The notes under the pieces were generated by a model, which did no database searches, was not told where the DNA came from, and saw only the letters and a program-made list of their open reading frames with translations. The position numbers and the translations under genes are program-made. A stretch of 8,111 nt of DNA from Oscillospiraceae bacterium. Its GTDB lineage: Bacteria; Bacillota; Clostridia; Oscillospirales; Ruminococcaceae. Positions 1 to 6,069 of this stretch are shown here, in pieces. The DNA is taken from assembly GCA_017394475.1 (NCBI GenBank), contig JAFPYQ010000166.1, forward strand, positions 1 to 8,111. The letters run 5' to 3'. The stretch's first letter is position 1. The number at the start of each line of letters is the position of its first letter.

Positions 1-1
1 C

Positions 2-1063
2 TTTGACCTGCAGAACAGGAGAGCAGGCTATATAGCTCTCTGGCAGGAGATAATGCGTGTTTCCAAGACCGATCTCCGCTCCAACTACGATAAGCTGAAC
101 GTGGATTTTGAATACTGGTACGGCGAAAGCGATGCTGACAGGGACATCCCCGAGCTTATGGAAATACTGGAGAAGAAGGGGCTTTCCTACGAGAGCGACG
201 GCGCTCTGGTGGTGGATGTGGCAGAGGAGTCCGACAAATCCCCCGTTCCCCCCGTCATCGTGCGCAAATCCGACGGCTCGAGCATCTATGCCACTACCGA
301 CCTTGCAACTATCATCCAGAGGATGAGGGACTTTGCCCCCGACAAGATCTGGTATGTCATAGACAACAGGCAGGAGCTCCACCTGACACAGGTGTCACGC
401 TGCGCTAAAAAGGCAGGGATAGTTCCCGAGGCCACAGAACTGGAATTCCTGGGCTTCGGCACCATGAACGGCACTGACGGCAAGCCCTACAAGACCCGTG
501 ACGGCGGCGTAATGCGCCTTTCTGACATGATAGGCACCGTCACCGATGCAGCCCTTGCAAGGATACAGGAACAGGGCAATGTCACCGAGAACCTCGAGGA
601 CTACGCCCGCAGGATAGGCATAGCTGCCATAAAGTTCGGCGACCTTATAAACCACCGCTCAAAGGACTATATCTTCGACCTTGACAAGTTCATGTCCTCC
701 GAGGGCAAGACAGGCGTGTATATCCTCTATACCATATCCAGGATAAATTCAGTCCTGAAGCGCACTGAGGAAAAGGGCGAGCTCAATATCATCTCCACCC
801 CCGAAGAGCGTGACCTGCTCCTTGCTGTCATGAACAGCCCCATGTGCTGGAAAATGGCATTCGGCGAGCGTGCTCCGAGTTATGTATGCGAGAACGCATA
901 CACTCTTTCCAACCTTTATTCCAAATTCTATCACGAGAACCGCATCGCAGACGAACCAGACGAGAGCAAACGCAAGTCCCGCATAGCCATATCCGAGCTT
1001 ACAAGGGAGCTTATCATCAAGCACCTGAGCGCTCTTGGCATTGAGACCGTCGATAAGATGTGA
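2..1063 (+). CDS. argS: Arginyl-tRNA synthetase (arginine--tRNA ligase), 5'-truncated by the window edge
   Basis: This class I aminoacyl-tRNA synthetase charges tRNA-Arg with arginine in the cytoplasm. The frame is open from base 2, before the first internal Met at base 53, so the gene starts upstream of the window; about 353 C-terminal residues are visible of a family usually near 560-600. Recognisable parts are the LWQEIM segment at the left edge, IYATTDLATI (around 290-320), YVIDNRQELHLTQV (around 352-393), and GKPYKTRDGG at 479-508, the degenerate KMSKS-type loop typical of ArgS. The helical DALR-type anticodon-binding domain follows and ends in ENAYTLSNLYSKFYHENRI and the terminal LGIETVDKM, a normal ArgS ending. 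The HIGH-motif half and the N-terminal domain lie outside. The stop is TGA at 1061-1063. No frameshift or lost motif is seen in the visible part. Identification is firm; only the missing 5' end is unknown. Confidence 0.97.
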   Translation, partial: FDLQNRRAGYIALWQEIMRVSKTDLRSNYDKLNVDFEYWYGESDADRDIPELMEILEKKGLSYESDGALVVDVAEESDKSPVPPVIVRKSDGSSIYATTDLATIIQRMRDFAPDKIWYVIDNRQELHLTQVSRCAKKAGIVPEATELEFLGFGTMNGTDGKPYKTRDGGVMRLSDMIGTVTDAALARIQEQGNVTENLEDYARRIGIAAIKFGDLINHRSKDYIFDLDKFMSSEGKTGVYILYTISRINSVLKRTEEKGELNIISTPEERDLLLAVMNSPMCWKMAFGERAPSYVCENAYTLSNLYSKFYHENRIADEPDESKRKSRIAISELTRELIIKHLSALGIETVDKM

Positions 1064-1073
1064 TCACCTTCCC

Positions 1074-1086
1074 GATACAATGTATC
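1074..1086. other. Small palindrome between argS and the DUF58 gene
   Basis: GATAC at 1074-1078 and GTATC at 1082-1086 form a perfect 5-bp inverted repeat around a 3-base loop (AAT), 11 bases after the argS stop. It contains TACAAT (1076-1081), which matches five of six bases of a sigma-A -10 box, but no good -35 box lies 16-18 bases upstream. It is weak as a hairpin. It could be part of a regulatory region or be chance. Confidence 0.4.
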
Positions 1087-1090
1087 ATAA

Positions 1091-1110
1091 GGAAAGGCGC
1101 CCGCCTTTCC
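1091..1110. other. Perfect 9-bp hairpin in the argS/DUF58 gap
   Basis: GGAAAGGCG (1091-1099) is exactly complementary to CGCCTTTCC (1102-1110), with only CC between; as RNA it would form at least eight pairs with a GCCC loop. The sequence after it is TCCCACAG, not a U-tract, so it does not fit an intrinsic terminator. It lies 13 bases before the DUF58 start codon. The only Shine-Dalgarno-like run nearby (AAGGA, 1089-1093) is in its left arm, about 30 bases from the ATG. It may mark an mRNA processing or stability point between the housekeeping gene and the membrane-protein pair; that role is inference. Confidence 0.6.
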
Positions 1111-1123
1111 TCCCACAGATCAG

Positions 1124-2350
1124 ATGAATAAACGTGAAATTTTCAGAGGCATAACCAACTACCTGATGTCGGTAGCCCTCGCCCTCATTTTCGCCCTGTA
1201 CCTCAGCGGCAGAGTGGGCTGGTTCCTTATGGCGGCATTTCTGACGGCACCGATAATATCCCTTGTGCTCACCGCGCTTTTCAGATCAAGGATATATCTG
1301 TCCATAGAGGGCGGTGCCATGACTGTGAGCAAGGGCGATTCCGCAGAGCTCGACATCATCATATCCAACGGATTTTTCCTGCCATCTCCTCCCCTGCAGC
1401 TGGAGATATTTGATTCGGACGGCGCAAAGGCAGAATGCTCGAAGTACACCTGCTATGTGATGCCCATGACAGAAGAACCTGTCACCGCATCATATCATGC
1501 AAGGATATGCGGCCCTCATGCCATAGGGGTCAAGAGCATCGTTATCAGGGACTATTTCGGCATATTCACATTCAAGCTGAAAAACATAGATATGGATGAG
1601 CTCAGGACCGATCTCAACATCATGCCCGAAATAGCCGATATCCCCTTTACAAGCAGGATATTCAGACAGGCATCCGAGCTTTCCGCCATGGCAGACGATT
1701 CCGAGGATACAGTCAGCAGCACCAATGTCACATTCGGCGGGTTCCCCGGATATGACAGCCGTGAATATGTTCCCGGGGACCCCCTCAAACGCATAAACTG
1801 GAAGCAGTCTGCCAAGAAGGGCACGCTTCTGGTGCGCCTTGACGACGAAGCCACCGCCTCATCCATATCCGTAGTGCTGGATGGTGTGTATGAGGAGGCC
1901 GCAGACCCAAAACTGTTCCATTCCTCCGACAAGCTGCTGGGCAACTCCCTTGATGAGCTCAAAGAGCTGGCGGGGCAGTGGGCGATGGAAAATTCACTGG
2001 GTATGGTGCGTGCCTTTGTCCGTCACAATTACAGCGTCACCTATTTCTATATGGGCAATGACGGGTGGCAGAGCGCCAATATTGCCGATGAGAACGAACT
2101 CACACAGATACAGACCAACCTTGCTGCAAGCAGTTATATGAAGCATGCAAAATTCCCCCGCTTCCCCTCGGATGAGATAAGCGGGCTCAAAGGCAGTGTT
2201 TCCGTATTCTTCACGCCCTACTGCAGCAACGAGCTCTATGCGCAGCTCTCGGAATACATGGGCAGCAAGGGCAAGGGCGAGATAAGCTCCGTGCTCTGTG
2301 CAGCAGTGACGGATACCGCAGCAGCACTTAATATGGAGGAGACCGGATGA
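1124..2350 (+). CDS. DUF58 domain-containing membrane protein
   Basis: This is a 408-residue DUF58 protein, a family usually encoded with MoxR-type AAA+ ATPases and membrane transglutaminases; its biochemical role is poorly known. A short cytoplasmic start is followed by two hydrophobic segments (about residues 12-29 and 33-53), then a beta-rich region. The DUF58 signature is clear at residues 210-230: YDSREYVPGD, KRINW, then KQSA. After it comes a von Willebrand A-like segment with the strand SISVVLDG; the usual DxSxS metal-binding serines are not evident. The start ATG 1124 is the first usable start after an in-frame TAA at 1088-1090 and gives an intact first membrane segment, but no good ribosome-binding site precedes it. 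The stop overlaps the next gene's ATG (ATGA), so the two are very probably translationally coupled and the proteins likely work together at the membrane. Family assignment is strong, function unknown. Related B. subtilis genes are the yeaD type. Confidence 0.93.
   Translation: MNKREIFRGITNYLMSVALALIFALYLSGRVGWFLMAAFLTAPIISLVLTALFRSRIYLSIEGGAMTVSKGDSAELDIIISNGFFLPSPPLQLEIFDSDGAKAECSKYTCYVMPMTEEPVTASYHARICGPHAIGVKSIVIRDYFGIFTFKLKNIDMDELRTDLNIMPEIADIPFTSRIFRQASELSAMADDSEDTVSSTNVTFGGFPGYDSREYVPGDPLKRINWKQSAKKGTLLVRLDDEATASSISVVLDGVYEEAADPKLFHSSDKLLGNSLDELKELAGQWAMENSLGMVRAFVRHNYSVTYFYMGNDGWQSANIADENELTQIQTNLAASSYMKHAKFPRFPSDEISGLKGSVSVFFTPYCSNELYAQLSEYMGSKGKGEISSVLCAAVTDTAAALNMEETG
2335..2340 (+). 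promoter_or_regulatory. Shine-Dalgarno site for the transglutaminase gene, inside the DUF58 coding end
   Basis: GGAGGA lies six bases before ATG 2347 and within the last codons of the DUF58 gene. It supports 2347 (MME...) as the start; the immediately following ATG at 2350 is an alternative that would change the protein by one residue. Confidence 0.8.
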
Positions 2351-4653
2351 TGGAAAATATCAGAGATCTCTTCAAGGAAAAGCAGGAACTGATACTGCCC
2401 TTCCTGCTGTCGGTAGTACTGTCCTTCTCAATGTATGACATATATGAGAACGGCTTCTTTGTCTGGGGCTTAGCCATCATCGGCGTGACCATCGCGGCAT
2501 TCGCACTGGGAGAGTTTGTGAACAAACACAACTTTGCAGGCTCCGTGGTGCTGGTGGTAGTCACCTTCCTGTGCCTTTCCGCCTTTTTCCGCCTGATAGC
2601 GGGATCCGATTACGGCAGCACCTTCCAGTTGTGGCTGCTCACAGGCTCGGACAAGGTGGAAACGCGGTTCGAATACCTGCTGGCACTGCTCATCAGCTTT
2701 GTACCTTTCTTTGCGATATGCATCTACTACTTCTCAAACGTCCTGTACAGGATGTTCTTCCTCACTCTTGTGAGCATAATCCCCTGCGCCCTCTATGTCA
2801 AGGTACTGACCGACATAAGCACCTTCTACCTGGCACTCATCGCCCTGATAAATGTTGCGATACTGCTGGTCCACCTGCGTGTCGAGGACGGTAAGGGCAG
2901 GACGCTCATAGGCAGCAAGGCTGCCATCCTTTCCATAAACACCTTTATTTTCGCACTCCTGGCAGTATCCTCCGCGATACCAAAGGAACAGGATGCCCGT
3001 TACTACGACCGTTTTGAAGCCCTGTTCATGGATTCCACCACAAGGCCCTTCAAGATGGATTACACAGATTTTACGGACATGTCGGGCAATGCGGACAATT
3101 ACAGAGACTTTGCCAACCGACGGATGTACACCATCACAGGCAACTATGCCCCCTACTTCAAGAGGCAGTGCTTCGATTCCTATGATTTCACTCTGGATTC
3201 ATGGCTTGCCTTCGGTGATTCCAACGAGATAATCTCCGAAAGGGATGAATGGTATGAGCTCCACAGCCGTCAGAGCCTGTCTATGTTGCAAAATGCGGTA
3301 AAGCGTGCAGATGAGCTCTCACCGGGATTTGCGGAAAAATATGACATGGCATCCCTGGCAAACGGCATAGATGTACAGGACAATGTGAACACGGTGATGA
3401 TCTATTCCGAGAACTTCGCCGCAAAATACTACCTTTCCCCTTCAAGGGTCATAAGAGTAAGGGATATGGTTCCCGCTCCAGAAGCAGGAGTCACCAAGAG
3501 CGGTGTCATCAGGTTCAAGGAAAGTCCCCATGCCGAAGATTTCGCCTACGCCGTGGATTTCATGGATGAATACTACGCAAAATGGCGTTTCATCGCAGAG
3601 GGCGGCTCGAATGTGGACAATGAGCAGTGCGAGCAGATGCTCTCTGAAATGGTGGACATACTCTCCGCCACCGGAGAAGGCTCTGACCTGGACCTTGCGG
3701 CCACTGCACAGATATTCCTCAATGTCCACGAGGAAGCCATGGAGTACAAGGCACGGTGCACCAAAAACACCGAGCGCATCTCCCCGGAGATAAAGGAACT
3801 GGCAGAAAGCATCACAGACGGCCTCACCTACGATCACGAAAAGGCTGATGCACTGGCAAGGTACTTTATCCAGAACGGATACAGATACGACCTTGAATAC
3901 ATCGCAGAGGATACATCCCCGGAATACTTCCTCTTTCAGAGCAAGACGGGCAGCTGCTCGGATTACGCCAGTGCATTCGTGCTCATGGCGCGCAGCGTGG
4001 GTCTCACTGTAAGATACTGCGAGGGCTTCGTGCCCGATATCACATCCAGGGAAAACACCTTTGTCATAAAGGATTCCTGCGCCCACGCCTATCCCGAGGT
4101 ATATCTCCCCAATATAGGCTGGACTGCCTATGAGCCCACTGTTCCCTCACCCTACAACGGCATGCAGGAGCAGGGCAGCAACACAGGCGGCGTTCAGCTG
4201 GATATAGATACCAGCCTTGTTTCCACCGTGATAAGCATAATGGGCATCGTCATGGTACTGGTCATCCTGGGCGTTGTCATGATACCCTTTATTGATGAAT
4301 GGAGATTCAGAAACGCCATTTCAAAGGCAAGACCTGATTCTGCCGTTATCATGGCGTACAAGCGCCTTTCTTCCGGCAAGGCAAAGAGGCTCATCAAGAA
4401 ACCCGATACCAAGACCGCCTATGAATTTACCGAGAAGATAAGCAAGATCACGGGAGTGGACAGCACAAAGCTTGCATTCATGCTGGAAAACTCCGTCTAC
4501 GGCGGGAGCAGGCTCACCGATGACGACAAGACATATATCATCGAATGTTATGATATGGCAAGGAGGGGTATCGACAATTTCCTTTCCAACAAGGCAAAGT
4601 CCGACAGGAAGAAATTCCGCGCAAGGTTCGGAAGGCCCGGAAAGAATACCTGA
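2347..4653 (+). CDS. Multi-pass membrane transglutaminase-like protein (TgpA/YebA type)
   Basis: The protein has 768 residues. About seven hydrophobic segments fill residues 15-213 (roughly 15-33, 36-58, 64-84, 109-130, 133-152, 157-176, 193-213). A large extracytoplasmic region of about 410 residues ends in a transglutaminase/papain-like core, followed by one more membrane segment (about 625-649) and a basic cytoplasmic tail of about 115 residues resembling DUF4129. The core shows Cys537 in GSCSDYASAF, His580 in CAHAYPEVYLP and GWTAYEPT with Glu596. The spacing fits a Cys-His-acid triad, with Glu where many relatives have Asp; EPT is also common in this family. The family is presumed to act on cell-surface protein or peptide substrates by acyl transfer or proteolysis; the substrate is unknown. 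The ATGA overlap with the DUF58 gene argues for a joint complex, as in B. subtilis yeaD-yebA. Architecture is secure, activity is inferred. Confidence 0.92.
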   Translation: MMENIRDLFKEKQELILPFLLSVVLSFSMYDIYENGFFVWGLAIIGVTIAAFALGEFVNKHNFAGSVVLVVVTFLCLSAFFRLIAGSDYGSTFQLWLLTGSDKVETRFEYLLALLISFVPFFAICIYYFSNVLYRMFFLTLVSIIPCALYVKVLTDISTFYLALIALINVAILLVHLRVEDGKGRTLIGSKAAILSINTFIFALLAVSSAIPKEQDARYYDRFEALFMDSTTRPFKMDYTDFTDMSGNADNYRDFANRRMYTITGNYAPYFKRQCFDSYDFTLDSWLAFGDSNEIISERDEWYELHSRQSLSMLQNAVKRADELSPGFAEKYDMASLANGIDVQDNVNTVMIYSENFAAKYYLSPSRVIRVRDMVPAPEAGVTKSGVIRFKESPHAEDFAYAVDFMDEYYAKWRFIAEGGSNVDNEQCEQMLSEMVDILSATGEGSDLDLAATAQIFLNVHEEAMEYKARCTKNTERISPEIKELAESITDGLTYDHEKADALARYFIQNGYRYDLEYIAEDTSPEYFLFQSKTGSCSDYASAFVLMARSVGLTVRYCEGFVPDITSRENTFVIKDSCAHAYPEVYLPNIGWTAYEPTVPSPYNGMQEQGSNTGGVQLDIDTSLVSTVISIMGIVMVLVILGVVMIPFIDEWRFRNAISKARPDSAVIMAYKRLSSGKAKRLIKKPDTKTAYEFTEKISKITGVDSTKLAFMLENSVYGGSRLTDDDKTYIIECYDMARRGIDNFLSNKAKSDRKKFRARFGRPGKNT

Positions 4654-4671
4654 TACCGCACTGTAAAGATT

Positions 4672-5892
4672 ATGACCGAAAAAGCAGAAAAATACCTGTC
4701 ACAGTTCACAAAATCGGGCAAAAAGGTGGAGGATCTAAGCCGTTTCAAAGCCTTATGCGGCAAATTCGGCGACCCACAGGACAGCCTGCGCTTTGTCCAT
4801 GTGGCAGGCACCAACGGAAAGGGCTCTGTCACCCGCATGGTAGGCGAGATGTGCATGAATGCGGGAGCAAAGACCGGTGAATTCACCTCCCCCTATATCC
4901 ATGTGTACAATGACAGGATACGCATCAACAATGAAAACATCCCCGATGACAAGCTGGACAGCCTTATAGATGAAGTCGCCTCCAGGATCATCCCGGAGGA
5001 CGGATATTCCCAGTTTGAGATAAGCAATATCATCGCATTACTCTACTTTAAGCAGGAAAATGTGGATATCGTCATCCTTGAAACAGGTCTTGGAGGGCTC
5101 CTGGACAGCACTAATATCATAAAAAGCAATATATGTGCTGTCATCACATCCATCTCCCTGGATCACACTGCAGTTCTGGGAAACACTATGGAGGAGATCG
5201 CCGCACAGAAGGCAGGGATAATCAAAAGCGGATGCCCTGTGATAGTTTCGCCACAGAACAGCGAAAGCGTGATAAATGTCATAAAAGAACACGCAGAAAA
5301 GCTGGGTAGCAAAGTCATCGTGCCCGATCTCAATGCAGTGGAAAATCAGTTCTATGAGGACTGCCACTGTGGATTTGTCTACAGAAAGCTGGGCTTCACC
5401 GTGGGCTCCCCCGGGCGGTATCAGTTATATAACGCACTTTGCGCCATCGAAGCGGGCTTTATAGTGGCTGAGCAGCTCCCGCAAATGAGAGACTATGATA
5501 TCGTCATGGGAGTGGGGCATGCTCACCTGCCCTCACGGCTGCAGCTCACTAAGGGCTCACCCGATATACTGACAGACGGCGCCCATAACCCCGATGCCAT
5601 GAAGAAGCTCTCAGAGCATATCAAAGAGCTTGACTACAAAAAGATAGTCATGATCTGCGGCATGAGCGGTACAAAGGACTATGACACCGCCCTGCGGTAC
5701 ATCGCACCCCTTGTGGATGAGGCGTACTGCATAGACGATTTCACCTTCAATACCGTAAAGGCAGAGACCCTTGCCTCTTATTTTGCAAATGCCCATGTAT
5801 GCACCACAGCTGATGCACTTGAAAGGGCAAAGGCTTGTGCAGGAAAAGACGGCCTTGTCCTGATAGCAGGCTCACTGCTTATGGGACTGTGA
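4672..5892 (+). CDS. folC: Folylpolyglutamate synthase / dihydrofolate synthase
   Basis: FolC is a Mur-ligase-type ATP-dependent enzyme that adds glutamate to folates, and in many bacteria to dihydropteroate. The protein has 406 residues, slightly short for the family (about 420-440). The P-loop GTNGKGS is at residues 46-52, followed by TSPYIHVYNDRIRIN. GLGGLLDSTNI starts at residue 139; many relatives have a charged or aromatic residue where Leu143/Leu144 stand. SLDHTAVLG includes His165, and AQKAGIIK includes Lys180, the position of the carbamylated lysine in the family. DGAHN at 302-306 marks the C-terminal domain. It follows the transglutaminase gene after 18 bases in the same frame. There is no clear ribosome-binding site before ATG 4672, so reinitiation after the upstream stop is likely. 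No other folate gene is in view, so whether it has both activities cannot be told. It ends at TGA 5890-5892 just before the palindrome cluster. Confidence 0.95.
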   Translation: MTEKAEKYLSQFTKSGKKVEDLSRFKALCGKFGDPQDSLRFVHVAGTNGKGSVTRMVGEMCMNAGAKTGEFTSPYIHVYNDRIRINNENIPDDKLDSLIDEVASRIIPEDGYSQFEISNIIALLYFKQENVDIVILETGLGGLLDSTNIIKSNICAVITSISLDHTAVLGNTMEEIAAQKAGIIKSGCPVIVSPQNSESVINVIKEHAEKLGSKVIVPDLNAVENQFYEDCHCGFVYRKLGFTVGSPGRYQLYNALCAIEAGFIVAEQLPQMRDYDIVMGVGHAHLPSRLQLTKGSPDILTDGAHNPDAMKKLSEHIKELDYKKIVMICGMSGTKDYDTALRYIAPLVDEAYCIDDFTFNTVKAETLASYFANAHVCTTADALERAKACAGKDGLVLIAGSLLMGL

Positions 5893-5913
5893 CATATATA
5901 ACCGCAAGCTATG

Positions 5914-6020
5914 TCCCCCGCCTCTAAGGCGGCGGGTTCCATATTTCCATTCAGTAGGAGTTCAATCTCCTACTGAATGGAAATGAGCCTGCGGCTCACA
6001 CTTGCTTGTTAAAAGCAAGC
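5914..6020. repeat. Cluster of four tandem hairpins in the folC / GH36-like gap
   Basis: Four inverted repeats follow one another. (1) CCGCC 5918-5922 with GGCGG 5928-5932, loop TCTAA, or alternatively CCCGCC with GGCGGG at 5931-5936. (2) A perfect 18-bp stem at 5943-5984. (3) TGAGCC 5984-5989 with GGCTCA 5993-5998, loop TGC. (4) CTTGCTT 6001-6007 with AAGCAAG 6013-6019. The heptamer GCAAGCT occurs at both ends (5904-5910 and 6015-6021). None of the strong stems is followed by a U-tract, so this is not a standard intrinsic terminator. The GC-rich first hairpin recalls end structures near IS200/IS605 tnpB genes, so a non-autonomous remnant or REP/MITE-like unit is plausible; no transposase gene is present. 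The structure is certain, the origin inferred. Confidence 0.75.
5943..5984. repeat. Perfect 18-bp inverted repeat with a 6-base loop
   Basis: The left arm at 5943-5960 (ATTTCCATTCAGTAGGAG) is exactly complementary to the right arm at 5967-5984, around the loop TTCAAT. The arms contain no mismatch, which is far beyond chance for a short gap and implies selection or a mobile-element origin. Either strand could form the hairpin, in RNA or single-stranded DNA. It is followed by GAGCC rather than Ts, so it does not resemble an intrinsic terminator on the + strand. Confidence 0.9.
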
Positions 6021-6056
6021 TTTGAAACGGGATCAACCATATCCATAAGGATCACG

Positions 6057-6063
6057 AAAGGAG
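6057..6063 (+). promoter_or_regulatory. Shine-Dalgarno site for the GH36-like gene
   Basis: AAAGGAG ends six bases before ATG 6070 and fixes that start. GGAG (6060-6063) could pair with CTCC (6066-6069) directly before the ATG, but the loop would be too small for a stable structure, so I do not claim a masked site. Confidence 0.85.
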
Positions 6064-6069
6064 TGCTCC

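Noticed and set aside
1076..1081. TACAAT as a -10 promoter box before the DUF58 gene
   Set aside because: No acceptable -35 box lies 16-18 bases upstream and there is no extended -10 TG, so a promoter cannot be supported.
3442..4086. Minus-strand open frame (214 codons) opposite the transglutaminase core
   Set aside because: The plus strand encodes the catalytic Cys and His motifs here; the antisense product shows no motif and is best explained as a shadow.
4594..4672. Frameshift or fusion between the transglutaminase and folC, which share a frame
   Set aside because: A clear TGA at 4651-4653 separates them, and each protein has its expected end and start.
5891..5905. TATATA directly after folC as a -10 box
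   Set aside because: The bases at -35 distance (TCACTG) do not resemble a -35 element; an AT-rich hexamer alone is not enough.
5914..6020. Palindrome cluster as a CRISPR array or riboswitch
   Set aside because: The palindromes all differ in sequence with no repeated unit and spacer pattern, and no known riboswitch core is recognisable.
6001..6024. CTTGCTT/AAGCAAG hairpin followed by CTTTG as an intrinsic terminator
   Set aside because: The stem is AT-rich and short, and the T-run is only three bases, so termination here is not convincing.
6022..6049. TTGAAA (6022-6027) with CATAAG (6044-6049) as a promoter for the GH36-like gene
   Set aside because: The -35 is good and the spacing is 16, but the -10 matches only four of six bases and transcription would start inside the ribosome-binding site.
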